A DNA stretch of 64,000 bases from assembly GCA_930367215.1 (NCBI GenBank), contig OV884059.1:162004511-162068510 (forward strand), written 5' to 3'. Made by a program: the position numbers and the translations under genes. A model generated the notes under the pieces. The model did not search any database. It was not told where the DNA came from and saw only the letters and a list, made by a program, of their open reading frames with translations. Shown piece after piece: positions 11,827 to 22,859 of the stretch (the stretch's first letter is position 1; each line of letters opens with the position of its first letter). This stretch comes from Pollenia angustigena (lineage: Eukaryota > Arthropoda > Insecta > Diptera > Polleniidae).

Positions 11827-13670
11827 TCTATGTATACAATTTTTTCAAATCTCTAAAACTTTGATCTGAGTTTTTCTTTAAAGGCTTATACAGAAAGACA
11901 ATGAGCGAGTTAGTAGGAAGAACGGAATTCATAATCTCGCTTAAGATGAGATTCTGGAATGATTTATTTACTGTTGGGTTATAACCGATCTTTCTTTGTA
12001 GTACAAAATTTGTAAATTACTTAAGGTATAGAGAAAACTTAAACTAAAAACACGTAACCGTTTTCAAGCAACCCTTAAAATTTTCGTGCAGGCCGTTACT
12101 GGGGTAGTTTAGGGCATAGATACCGTAACGAGCTGTCTACATTACGACTAAACAATAGTCTTTTTTATCTATGGATCTCGATAACAGAGATCAGCTTTGC
12201 TCTAATTCGTTTAAGCTCTACATCGCATAATTTCCTATTCGATAGCTGGGATAGTTTAAGAAAATATTCAGGCCCTCTATCTGCACGAAGAAATTATTAA
12301 TTGTAATGTTGGGCGGCATTATCGATACAAGCCGAGATCTAATGAAATCAAAAAATTTACGAAAGCCTGACTTTAGAAAATGAAATTTGTAAATCTTTAA
12401 ATATTCTCAAAAATCTCTGTACCGCACTTTATTGTGTACTTTTTTACATAAAATATTATTTAGGCTACCTTTTCATGTATTCTTTTCCTTTTCCGTTGTG
12501 GCTCTTTTAACCAAGAAAAGTTGAAAAGTAAAAAAAATGATATATAATTACAAACTCAAAAGGCTTATTAAGACAAAAAAAAAAAAAAAATTAACTAAAT
12601 GAGGCAAGAAAAATTCGCCAAAAAAGCAACAGTGGTCTAAGAAATAGCAAGAAAAATGAGTGAGAGGAAAGGAAAAAAGCTGTTAAGGACATTTAATTAA
12701 TTAACCCATAAATAAAAGCAATATACAACAAGAACCAAAACACAAAAACAAGCACTCATACACACAAAGACAAAAAAAAAAAAATGTTTTAAAGATACCA
12801 GAATTGAAGGAAAAACGAAATAAATTCAACTTAATTTAGCGGCGGCAACAAACACAAGTAAATGATAGAAGTAAAGGGGAAAAGAGACGCCCTTGATAAA
12901 TAAAATATTAAACGAAAAGTGTAAAATAAAATGAAAGTGATTTCTTTTAGTTGTACGCGCCATAAAACCATGATAAAAACCCAAAATGCGGTAAATTGCA
13001 GAAATGTTTTGCCTCTTCGCCCTTTGTTGGGTTTTTATTCTTGTTAAAACGCGCGTCGTCGTCTGTGAATTTATTATTTTTTTGTTTTTGTTGCTTAAAT
13101 TCCTGCACTGTGAGTCAATATTTGCTTTTATTTTTAATGATTTCAAAAAAAATTAAATTTTTTTTTAAATAATTTAACCCTGCTAGGAAATTTAAAGCAA
13201 TTATTTTAAAGGTTATAAATTCGAAAATGTCTCATACGGAAGCTACTTTTTTCATAAAAGAGTTTACATTTCGAGGAAATATTTTTCAAAAATCAAAAAA
13301 TTAATGAGCTGTTGGTGAAGTACGGCCTCAAGTGCTGTGAAGAATTAGACTTTTAGATTGCGTCAAGTATCTCCCAGCCGTGGTGGCCACATATTCTGAA
13401 TAATAATTTAACATATGTTTATGGTATAAAATTATCTGTCGACTAAAGCCAACTTAATATAAGAAATTGAATATGTGAAAAAACATGTTTAAATATGATC
13501 AGCTCTAACAAAATTATTTTTAAAGAAAATTTTAAAAATATTATGTTTAATTTAACCATATTTTTGTCGCCGACAACCATCTTATGGTTAAATTAGTTCC
13601 ATGTCAGAGTAGAAAGCCACTATAGCTAGTTTTTTTAGCTTAAGCTAGTAACAGTAATTTTTTTTCTGTT
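11827..13670. other. No feature recognised (1.8 kb)
   Basis: AT-rich with poly(A) runs near 12570 and 12775. The 106-codon minus-strand open stretch at 12826-13146 has no recognisable domain and a composition expected of noise. A TTTAACCATA / CAACCATCTTATGG cluster near 13550-13590 resembles the M repeat words (see 54951-55320). Confidence 0.4.
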
Positions 13671-14650
13671 AGGACCAGCACTCAGGGGATGATCCCTACT
13701 AATGCATTGCATTGTGTCGGAACTAGGAAAATAGGTTGTGGGAAGGAAGATAGAGGGAGTAGTGTTTGTGAAAATTCGATTTGAACATAATCATGTTGTT
13801 AGTAAGAGGGAAGACTTCTGCAGGAAGGTTATTCCACATACGAACAATCCGGGAAAAACGAATTCTCTTTAAAATGCGCTGTACGATTCACCTGCCAATC
13901 GACCACATAAGGATGGGCTCTTGAGGAAAAACGTGTATTGCAAACAAACGTACGGGTTTTGGGAACCAGATCCCTAATTTCGTCAGAACACATCCCATTG
14001 TAGTAACGATAAAACAGGCAAATACAACCCAGATTGCGACGGTGCTCAAGGGAGTCAATAGAATTGGATTCCCTACTGTCTCCTGAACGCGGTTAGCACG
14101 CAACATAGGGGTTTTCGGGCATTAAAATCGACCCTATTTGCAAGACCCCATTCCGAGACTATGTCAAGGTCTCGGCCAAGCGAATCATACATATTCTGCC
14201 TCATAGCACCGACATCGGATACGCTTGGTCTGCATTCGAATGAGTACGAATGGCAAAGGTTGCTATCATCTGCAAAAGAGTAGGTAGGGTTGGAAGTTTA
14301 ACAAAGGAGGTCATTTAGAAAGATAAGAAATAGAGAAGGAGAAAGAACGAAGCCTTGCGGCACCCCTGAATGAATCTTGAACTCGTTTGACGAAACGCCA
14401 TCTATAACAATTCGTATAGTACGATCTCTGAGAAAACTCCATATAAATCGAGAGAAATTTTCACCGACACCAAATGCAGCAAGTTCTGTCAAGAGTTCAC
14501 CATGCCAGACTCTGTCAAACGCCTTGGAATATCTAAAGCAATTACCTTAATTTCGCCAAAATGGTGAATCGAACGGCACCATTTTTCCGATAACAGAGCT
14601 AGTAAGTATCCAATAGAGCGACCTCTACGAAAGTCATACTGGCGGTCGCT
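13671..14650 (-). mobile_element. Non-LTR retrotransposon 3' part (jockey/CR1-like)
   Basis: Minus-strand relic of a reverse transcriptase gene and its tail. In order I read FRRGRSIGYLLALLSEKW, ALDI (then a frameshift), KAFDRVWHGELLTELAAF, a segment ending SGVPQGFVLSP, a premature stop, and the catalytic FADDSN at about 14262-14276. Then follows the C-terminal region with YRYYNGMCSDEIRDL, VPKTRTFV and HPYVVDWQVNRTAHFKENSF. The 3' edge is near 13671 and matches copy 2 at 53697. At least one stop and two frameshifts make it dead. It is truncated at its 5' side by the 14680 element. Confidence 0.85.
14298..14650 (-). pseudogene. Reverse transcriptase domain fragment
   Basis: Contains reverse transcriptase motifs of the CR1/jockey lineage: the first catalytic Asp in KAFDRVWH, SGVPQG, then FLIFLNDLLC followed by a TAA where related elements carry Gln (CAA), so the stop is one substitution old. 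The ADD box lies just downstream of that stop. A frameshift between ALDI and KAFD splits the domain. Length is about a third of a normal reverse transcriptase. Confidence 0.8.
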
Positions 14651-14679
14651 TTGTAGGTAGTTAAATATAAATAAAAAAA

Positions 14680-14784
14680 TTAACAAGATTTTGTTTGTCG
14701 TGCTTAATTTCCCCTTTTTATTTTTGATAAAAACACTAAAATTTGTTGTTGTTGGCAATTAAGCGAACAAGAAAATCTTGTTAA
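14680..14784. mobile_element. L-family MITE, short copy
   Basis: Begins TTAACAAGATTTTGTTTGTC and ends AAGAAAATCTTGTTAA, about 105 bp. The left half matches the termini of the longer L copies at 15186-15440 and 51843-52297 (TTTGTCGTGCTTAATT). It sits at the broken 5' edge of the non-LTR relic. Confidence 0.7.
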
Positions 14785-14818
14785 TTAAAAAGGTTGTATT
14801 CCTTAAAATTACTTTGAT

Positions 14819-14968
14819 CCCTTTGACACTCGGCAACTTACTTGCGCAAGTCTCTTGCGCAACTCTTGGCTTGTGGCCGTCAGCGGTAAGGTCGGGGTAA
14901 GGAAAACAAATTTTGTAAAGACTTTCTTGTTGTTACTTGCGCAAGGAACTTGCCGAGTGTCAAAGGGG
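14819..14968. mobile_element. MITE with CCCTTTGACACTCGGCAA ends
   Basis: About 150 bp with inverted ends CCCTTTGACACTCGGCAA and (reverse complement of right) ACCCCTTTGACACTCGGCAA. Both run into CTTGCGCAAG palindromic words. Flanks ACTTTGAT / TCTTTGAT match at 7 of 8 positions, hinting at an 8-bp duplication. A related element with nearly the same ends lies at 39632-39772. Confidence 0.75.
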
Positions 14969-15185
14969 TCTTTGATAATAAACTGGCAAGTGCACTGCCT
15001 AAAAAAACTGAACTGGCAACGGGCTTTATTTTTTGATTTTCTTGCGAAAATAATAAAGCAAGTTGTTTTTGTTTTTATTTTGTTTTTTCTAAAACCGCTT
15101 ACAACTACAATTGATGTTGGGAGAATTCCAACCAATTGTAGTAGGGAATGTAAGACAAGATAAGCTCACTGTTTATTGTTGTTTG

Positions 15186-15440
15186 TTTTTGTTTCAGCTT
15201 TGATATTGTTTCAAGTAAAACTGTTGCTTATAATTCTTATTCTTATTCGCTTTACAGTTTTCTTTGTTTAATATCTTTAGTTTTTCTAAAATCTTTGGAT
15301 GAAGTTTCCTGATAATCTGGCCTAAGCAACCAGTGAAATTCGCATAGGAATAGCTTGACCCATCAACAATAAATTTCAGTGTTTTTATCAAAAATAAAAA
15401 TTGGGAATTAAGCACGACAAACAAAATAAATATATTTCGG
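15186..15440. mobile_element. L-family element, partial copy
   Basis: Matches 51843-52297 through CAAGTAAAACTGTTGCTTAT, TTTCCTGATAATCTGGCCTA and the right end, where AATTAAGCACGACAAACAAA is the reversed terminus of the 14680 copy. It preserves the uninterrupted site GTTGCTTATAATTCTTATTC that is split by an insertion in the 51.8-kb copy. Confidence 0.75.
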
Positions 15441-15948
15441 GAGAACTTTAGTTTCGATATCGCCTTATTAGCATAGCAGTTCATACCATTTTATATTAAA
15501 AAAGATCTTTATTAAAATTAAAAAAACTTAGGAACTTAGGATATTTTCGCCATGAAAACATATTTTTTCGGTAATTTTTTTTTTTTTTCAAATAAAATAA
15601 ATAAAAAGTCTAATTACAAATTAGACTTTATTTCAAACTTTTCCTATTAAATTGTGATTACTTGAATTCCCTGTAAAATAAATGAAAAAGAACAAAATAT
15701 TCAACAGCTAAAAAAGCAAAAAAAAAACCCTTAAAAACACAGCAGAGTTGTATGAATTTGTAGTCAATCACACCCACCAGAAGCATGAAATTGTCTTTTC
15801 ATTTTCGTGTCTTTTAATTTGTCAAAGTGTATTCATTAATTTTATTATAAAATTTTTGTAACATTTTTGATTTCTCTTCTTAATTTAAAAATTTTCAAAC
15901 ATGTTTCTATTTTAATTTTTAATTTGAACTGATACCCCCCAGTGACTA
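15441..15948. other. No feature recognised
   Basis: AT-rich with a poly(T) run near 15580 and a small palindrome AAGTCTAATTACAAATTAGA at about 15606. Nothing coding. Confidence 0.35.
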
Positions 15949-16316
15949 ATATTCCGAGTACTCAGAATTGTAAGTGGAATTGTAACACAGAGTATACTTT
16001 CACTTACTTCATATTGTACAATGTACATGAAACAGTACTACAGGCAGAGAGGAAGTAAGCTAATCGTGGTATAGAATTGAGTGTAACACACTTTCTCTGA
16101 AATACGTATGCTATACTTTGTGTGTACGGGGTACTCGGAAGTGTATATACGTTTTTCGTTTACTTTCTCGTACACTTTGTGGGTTGATGGTAAGCAATGA
16201 AAAAGCGGCCATGTTCTATATAAAAGTAAACGAAAAACGTATAACTTCCGAGTACCCCGTACACACAAAGTATAGCATACGTATTTCAGTACGTATAACA
16301 CACGTGCGTCACTGGG
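15949..16316. mobile_element. MITE dominated by a long hairpin
   Basis: Outer ends CCAGTGAC and GTCACTGG. Inside, about 70 bp at 16097-16168 (starting CTGAAATACGTATGCTATAC) is the near-perfect reverse complement of 16224-16293 (ending TATAGCATACGTATTTCAG), with a loop of about 55 bp. The two long opposing open frames here are created by the palindrome. Confidence 0.75.
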
Positions 16317-17394
16317 CCAGTATTTTTTAACGGCCAATTTCACCAAGTGCAGTAATAATAACCTATCAGTTATAACTTTCAAAAACATATTGTTAACTGG
16401 AAGGTAACGTAAAAGTTTGTTTAAACTTTTCTTAGTAAAATGGCCGTAAGAAGTATTTTCATTGTATTAAACCAGTTTTTTATTTACAATGAATAAAATG
16501 GAGTTGACAACATTTTATTTGTTTAGCCAATTAAATGAAGTTTGTAAAGTGAATAGAATGATAAATGCACACAACTAATAAAAAGCTAATTAAGAAATAT
16601 TAAGAAGTATGATCTGGATTTTTCGTACAGAATATTGTAAGTGTACATATGGAAAGTTCAGAACTGCAGGGAACCAAGACAAAAGACCACGTTGACAAAT
16701 TTTCCTTGAAATCTGGATTTATAGCCGAACTCGCTCTGTTAATACTTCTGGTAATGGCAAATGATAAAACAAATTATTTTTTACAAATCCTATTCATTTT
16801 TGTTCGCCCACATTTACTGTTTTTCCAAAAATCTGGACTCATCCCCCATTAAAGCGATAACATAAGCTCTGTTAAGTGGTTAACATTATTCTGTTAACAT
16901 AACAGAATGTGTCTAGGGTTTTAAATTATTTAATTGTTATCAATAAATAAATTATAAATTATTAGTTTTGACTTGGTTCGGTTCAGCCTTAAATACTCCA
17001 TTTATTTTACATTGATTTAAAAGAAAAATAAAAGTATTTTGTATTTAGTATTTTAAACTTATTTTAGACTTAAATATATTTTGTATGTATTTCATATACA
17101 TACCAGAGAACGGCTTTGTGCAATTGCAAAAAAATCGCATTAAACGAACAGCAACAAATACACTCGCTTGCGGTCATACAATCAAACTTGCTCAACCGCA
17201 AACATTCGCTGCTGGTTTGCAGTCATTCAAATAATGCACATCGTGCTTTGTTATTTAAACCATCGTTAGCTTCGTTTTTTAATAAAGATGTTTGCGTGTT
17301 AGGTGCGACAATGATTGTTTTGGTAGGAAAAAAAATACAAACAAAAAAGCCAGAAATCAAGTAATTATTACTCATGAAGAAATATTTGCAAGCT
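16317..17394. other. No feature recognised
   Basis: A small inverted pair, TTAAGTGGTTAACATTATT and TGTTAACATAACAGAA, lies near 16873-16905. The short open stretches show no domain. Confidence 0.35.
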
Positions 17395-17745
17395 GTATCA
17401 TTAATGACAAGAGGAAAATGAACACAACATTTAATAACATAACTCGCTACATATTTGGTATAAAAAGATTTGACAGTGTGTCCTTGTACACTAAACGTAT
17501 CTCTCTTGATGATTATTTGAAGCTGAAAAATATTGTTTTTTTACACAAAATTATAACAACTAAAGAACCCAGCTACTTATTTGAAAAACTAACATTTACT
17601 TCTTCACCCAGAAATAATTCAATCAGAACTTTTAAGTATCGAGATACAGCATCTTCACATCAAACATACAATTCACTAGCAACGCAATAAAGTTTAAAAA
17701 ATTACTGATGGAATACCACTTTTAGAATGTTTATTATGTAACTGC
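17395..17745 (+). pseudogene. Non-LTR ORF2 C-terminal region
   Basis: Reads FNNITRYIFGIKRFDSVS, then DDYLKLKNIVFLHKII and PSYLFEKLTF, then after the stop a continuation resembling 'NSLPxQIKxxxx'. That order (a YIF/YLY-type segment, 'LKxRNxxFxxKII', 'PxYLxxxLxF') matches the region after the reverse transcriptase in jockey/CR1-like elements. Catalytic motifs are absent because they lie further 5'. The N-terminal part of the open stretch (17292-17394) does not fit and is probably unrelated. Confidence 0.55.
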
Positions 17746-17848
17746 TTAAAATTTAGAATATTTATTATTATTAATGCTAAAATTATGAATGTTCAATTTG
17801 TTTCAAAATTTTTGATTTTCTAATATGTATTTAGGTTTAAGTCGAAAC

Positions 17849-18660
17849 CATAGCTTGGGAATTTGGACTAGAATTAGAAATCATTACGATTAGAGAAATA
17901 AAACAATCTAAACATTAGAATTGAATTTTGATAAAAATTTCAGATTACTAATTGATTTGATTAGAAATAATCAAAAATCTAATCACAATTAGTGACGATT
18001 AGCATTTCTAATCAAAACTAATCCAAAAAATAATTGATTAGATATCTTGATTATTTTTGATTAGATTTGATTAGAAATGCTAATCGTCTCTAATTGTGAT
18101 TAGATAAATAAAAAGAAAAAAAATCCGTGCATTTTTACTTACCAATAATTTTGAACACTTTAATTTGAATAAAACAAAAATTACAATCTTACAAAACAAA
18201 GATTTTACTTTCAATGTTAAGTAAACAAAAAAATTATACTTGTACTTCCACAAAACACGTTGAAAATTAACATTAATAATAACACAACAACAAAGTGAAC
18301 CAGCTGCGTCAAGTGTAATGCAATATTCAAAAACGGTTACATTATGTAAATATAGCAACAAATGTGATAAATAAATATTTTCTTTTCACAAAAATAGTTA
18401 AAAATAGTTGATCTAATCAATTCTAATCAAAAATAATCAAGAAATCTAATCAATTATTTTTTGGATTAGTTTTGATTAGATTTGATTATAAATGCTAATC
18501 GTCACTAATTGTGATTAGATTCTTGATTATTTATAATCTAATCAATTAGTAATCATCTAAAATGGCTAACTAATCAAAATTAATCAATTTTTCAGCACAA
18601 TTAAAATTTCTAATCCAATTGCAAATCATTAGGATTTCTAATCATTATTCCCAAGTTATG
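17849..18660. mobile_element. Foldback-like element with 8-bp TSD
   Basis: Ends CATAGCTTGGGAAT and ATTCCCAAGTTATG, flanked by a perfect 8-bp duplication GTCGAAAC (17841-17848 and 18661-18668). Most of the 812 bp is made of permuted, both-strand copies of words such as TTTGATTAGAAATGCTAATC and AATTGTGATTAGA, arranged as two large internal palindromes (about 17960-18105 and 18410-18560) around a unique middle. CA..TG ends with an 8-bp duplication fit hAT or P-like elements. No transposase is visible. Confidence 0.85.
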
Positions 18661-18805
18661 GTCGAAACTTTGTGTAAATATTTTTTTTAATATTTAATAA
18701 CTAATCGGATTCTAATACTGTAATTTATAAGATACTCTATCTTGTTGTATTAGAAAGGGACCAAATAAATACAAATACATACATAAGAACATGTAAAAAT
18801 CAAAT

Positions 18806-19051
18806 CGCTCATTTGCTGCAATACCGGCATAACTCAAAAAAATGCAATTTTGGAGTTAGAGATGCAGAATTGTTCGCTTGGTTTTTCTCTATATTGTGTA
18901 TTAAATTCATCTTTATGTCTTTTATACTTTCCCAGTTTGAAGAGAATGTGTCTTCTTTTTTTCTAAGTAGTTAGAGCAAATCAAAAACTTTAAATGCGTT
19001 TATCTCGAAATGGATTTTTTTGAGTTATGCCGGTCTTGCAGCAAATGAGCG
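18806..19051. mobile_element. MITE inserted in R3, 4-bp TSD
   Basis: Inverted ends of about 38 bp start CGCTCATTTGCTGCA and continue CCGGCATAACTCAAAAAAAT. AAAT is duplicated at 18802-18805 and 19052-19055. The empty site is visible in R3 copy 1 (GTCAAATGTGTAC near 4640). Size 246 bp. Confidence 0.85.
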
Positions 19052-19175
19052 AAATGTGTACGAAACGATGTAAAAATTACCAACGTTGAACTTTGTTTTG
19101 CAGGCAAAGAGTGAATGTAAATTTGAGCGTATGAATAAATCAAGAAAAATAGTGATTTTGCAGTTCTCTGATACA
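19052..19175. repeat. R3 repeat, copy 2
   Basis: Same orientation as 4630-4760, with AATTACCAACGTTGAACTTT and CAGTTCTCTGAT preserved. Its left edge is the right duplication of the 18806-19051 MITE. Confidence 0.7.
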
Positions 19176-19656
19176 TACATACAACAAAGCATGTATTTTG
19201 CCCAACCCTGCCTATGAGTAACATTTAATTTAAAAATTGTTTTTTAATCATACGCCACCGTGTTCTTAATGATTCTATTTAATTTTGCACCCAGCTCATT
19301 AAATTTACCAACGTGTGTTAATATTTAACAAGAAAAAGAGAAAAAAATTTAAATATTTAATTTTATTTTATTGTTTATGTTGTTGCTTTACCAAAAAATT
19401 GCAAATATGCTTACCACCATACCTATACACATACAATCACACACATACATTTAAAATATGTATTTATAAAAGAAATAGTCGTAAGAATGTATATAAATAC
19501 ATCGTTATGTTTAAAGAAGAAATAAAGGAAACTTGAGTGCATGTGGCGTTATGCAAAGCATGTATGTATGTTTGTGTGTCTGTGAATGTGAATTTATTTG
19601 CAACATCCCAGCGGCAAAAATAAGGGGTACGGATGCCTTCTAAAAGGCCTCTGTAC
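19176..19656. other. No feature recognised
   Basis: AT-rich. Contains short (CA)n and ATGTATGTATGT runs. No coding or element ends. Confidence 0.35.
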
Positions 19657-20365
19657 TAGTGCTGGGAAATTATTGATAGTACTATCGATACTATCGATAG
19701 TCCTAAGCTATCGAAAATATTATTATTTAAAATACAGATATAAAGACATATTACAGCAGCTATACACACACAGGTTTTTCGCCGCAAGTTCTTACTTGCT
19801 ATTATTAATTCGCGCAGAATTACAGCAATGAATACAAGCATCAAGAATGGCAGGTGGTATAGTTTGCTTAGCTGTGCTTTTTGTACTGCTAATTAAAGGC
19901 CTTTATGCCGAAACTTTAATGTGCTTACACAGGGACTGAAATGTCAGATATTTTTATAATGTAAGAAAAAATCAAATAAAAATTCAATTGCAATTGCGAC
20001 CATAGGATAAAACAATGAACGACCATTAGAGTAAAAGTCCGCTAGATTGATAACCTTTTGGGTTGAGAATCAAATCCAACATAGAAAATTATCTAAAATT
20101 GGAATAAAATATCTTATATTCCCTGTTACTTTGATTCCTTCAGAAAGGTGCTTATCAGCATCACAATTTTTAAAAACTGTTATCTAAAATAACGTGCGTA
20201 CATACATACATACGTCTCATAGGTTCAATAAACTGACAAAAACAACGAACTGTGGCCTGATAAAAAACTAGTTACAGTTTTCCTTCTTAAAAACAAACAT
20301 TCAGTCGATAGTAATATCGATATATCGATAGTGAAATCTGAAATATCGATAGTATCCCATCACTA
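19657..20365. mobile_element. hAT-like non-autonomous element rich in ATCGAT
   Basis: Inverted ends TAGTGCTGGGA and TCCCATCACTA. Just inside each end lie clustered TATCGATA-type palindromes (left: 19679-19702; right: 20307-20352). The interior is unique AT-rich sequence. No convincing duplication flanks it, so the superfamily is a guess from the end sequence. Confidence 0.55.
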
Positions 20366-22498
20366 CAATCTGCTACTTATTTTGGTTATTTTTTTGGTAT
20401 ACAATGTCTGCTCGCTTCATTCCATACCAATAAATTTTTTGCGAAGTAGGCCTCTCGCTTCTTAAACAGGTCCATAAGAATGGTAACGGGATCAAAAAAA
20501 ATCATTATTTTGCTTCTGCTTGTGCAAAAAGAGAACAAAAATTTTACTCCTTCTCTACTCCTTTCTCATAGAAGCGAGTGTGGAAGGAGTATCTTATCTT
20601 TTATACCAAAGAGCCGTGGCCTTCTATGAGGCATTCTTTAGCTGTTAGACAAGAATAGTAATTGAACCAAAAAAAAATTTAAGCAGGCCTTTAAAAAGGT
20701 CTTCTGAGTTTTCCGCTAGTATACTTTATGCTTAATCTTCTTTAAGAACAGAGACTCACACACACACATACACTCATATACAAATGTACACATTAAAATT
20801 TCCAAACCCAAAAACTTAAATTTTATTTTTTTTATCTTAAAATTTTTGCTGTTATAGTTGGCAATAACGATGCTGCTGCAGCTGCCTGCTACTGCCTTCA
20901 ATGTTTTCATAGCTCTTGTAATGTTAGTGTAGTAGTGCATTTTTTAATGACGGCAAGGTGCATCTTATAAATTCTTTTGTTTTCTTATATAATTTTTTAT
21001 TGCTGTTTTTTAAGTTTCTTTTCTTTCAAATTTTTTTTTGTCTTGCGTTTTCTTGTTTTGGTTAATTTTTTATGTTATACAGCAGTTTTTTTTTTGTTTG
21101 TTTCTTTATTGAAGCCTGTTTAAAATAAACAACGTTGGGACAAAGACTGCTTGCAACACTTGCTGCAAATGATGGCAAACAACTAACTAAGAGTGTGGTT
21201 AAATGCAACACTAAAACACTTGCTGGCTGCTCGCTGCTGGTGCAAATGTTTTTCCTGCTACTTTTGTATGCCTTTAAAAGGTGCCAGCTAAAATTATAAA
21301 TTTTTTCCCTGATTTTTTGTTCCCGCTTTATTGTCTTCATCTTTAAAGTTAAACTGTAAATAGTTGTTAGTTTTAACTTTATTGTTGTGAGATTTTTCTT
21401 TTTTTTTTTTTGTTAAAAAGAAACCTCAAGGGTGTAAACATTGTTGTTACTTTTGTTTCTTCGTAACAAGTTTTATATTTTGCTTTTAAAAGGTACTTTT
21501 AAACAGGGAAGAACCGAGTTGAATAAATGGAAGTTTATCAGGACGGATGAAGACTTGGAAAATTTTAGATATTAATTGAATTTAAATATTATTTTACAAT
21601 CGCAGAATTCAAATATAGTTTAAAAACAATAGGGTAGTTCACGGAAGACGGATTATCAGGTTATATGGGTATAAAGTTCTACTAACAACAACAAAGTATA
21701 TTTAAAAAAATACTTCAACAAATGTATTTTGTTTTTGTTTATATAACTAAATAACCATATAACGTGATAACTAGCCTTTCGTAAAAAAAATTAACCATAA
21801 TTTGGTAGAAATAAATTAAAACTAATTCGAAATTATCCATAATTTGGCCAACAACAACTTTATTTGTGCTTTTTGATTTAAGTTAAGGGTAGATTACACT
21901 ATTATACTTTGTATTAATACATGTCAAAAACTCAAGTAATATGACAAAGTGTGAATGCAATGTGTCACGAAAACGACAAGTATTAAGCAAAAAGTTTGAC
22001 ATCCCATACGACTTCATCGTTTTTTGAAAAATTTCTATACAGTAATACTTTTCATTGGATCAGGGTTGCATTTAATTTCATGTGTGAGTGTTTATACTTT
22101 GTGTGATGGTGTGAACACAAACTGTCATGTTACATTAGATTTTTTGACAGTCGCAACAAAACTCATTAGAATTCTATCTCACAAAGTATTCCATAGACTT
22201 GTAAGAGAGTGTAATCAAGGCTTTATAAAGGAATCATTTATTTCGAAAACAGCTCAGTTTCAAATTTTTGGAAATTGAGTTTTTTGCTGTTTTTGGAGGA
22301 ATACGTAAAGACCGATATACTGTGAGAATGAAAGGAAAGGAATTTCGAAAAGGGCTCATCTCCATATTTATTTATTTTATATGTGTGGTTTAGTTAGCCA
22401 TTGAATATGTGGTTAATTCTTTATAAAAAAAAAAATTTTTTGATTTTGCCATTATTATTAAATAAATCTGAAAAGTGAACACCGTTTCAGAAGAAAAA
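20366..22498. other. Mostly unassigned DNA (2.1 kb)
   Basis: Contains a (CA)n tract at about 20757-20772, several AAAGGCCT/AGGCCTTT words at 20640-20700, and a TTGCTGC-rich patch at 21145-21245. A possible decayed inverted pair is AGATTACACTATT (about 21892) and AGAGTGTAATCA (about 22205). No open stretch has a recognisable domain. An isolated TTCGAAAAGGGCTCATCTCC at about 22345 matches the left end of the MITE at 24777-24989. Confidence 0.4.
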
Positions 22499-22830
22499 TC
22501 TATATATAAATCGGCAAAGGCAAAACAGTTAAGAACACTTTCCTCCTCTGTATGTCAACCGATTTTAACAAAATATACACTATTTGAAAGATTTTTACTT
22601 ATGGTGTTTTCTTTTCTACAAAAAAGTGTGACATTTTATATAAAAAAATGCAATTTGGTGTCTGTTTCTTAAAACTTTTGCTCCAGAAAAGGGTTAGTTC
22701 TTTAGAATAAAACAGGCCACCCTTTTCGGGAGCAAAATTTTTAAGAAATATACACCAAATTGCCTTTTTTTTAAATAAAATGTCACATTTTTTTGTAGAA
22801 AAGAAAACACCATTACAGAAGTGCACAATA
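22499..22830 (+). mobile_element. Helitron 5' end interrupted by a long palindrome
   Basis: TCTATATATAAATCGGCAAA after an A matches the 5' start of the 1781-2399 Helitron. It is followed by the Helitron-type interior word CAACCGATTTTAACAAAATA. From about 22600 to 22815 a large palindrome follows: arms of about 95 bp (outer words ATGGTGTTTTCTTTTCTACA and its complement) separated by about 20 bp. No CTAG end was found. Confidence 0.55.
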
Positions 22831-22859
22831 TATGTATATTTTATTAAAATCTGTTCAAT

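Larger units (their letters stand above)
17395..18780 (+). mobile_element. Non-LTR retrotransposon 3' end, split by an insertion
   Basis: A coding remnant (17395-17745) is followed by a 3' untranslated region ending near 18780 in CCAAATAAATACAAATACAT, typical of an A-rich non-LTR tail. The 812-bp element at 17849-18660 interrupts the untranslated part, with GTCGAAAC duplicated. Only the last part of the second reading frame remains. Confidence 0.6.

Noticed and set aside
12826..13146. 106-codon minus-strand gene
   Set aside because: No recognisable domain, no supporting start context or splice evidence, surrounded by low-complexity DNA.
16038..16388. 116-codon gene overlapping one on the other strand
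   Set aside because: Both come from the 70-bp hairpin; the same peptide words appear in both directions.
21062..21340. 92-codon minus-strand gene
   Set aside because: Ser/Lys-rich text from AT-rich DNA; no domain or conservation clue.
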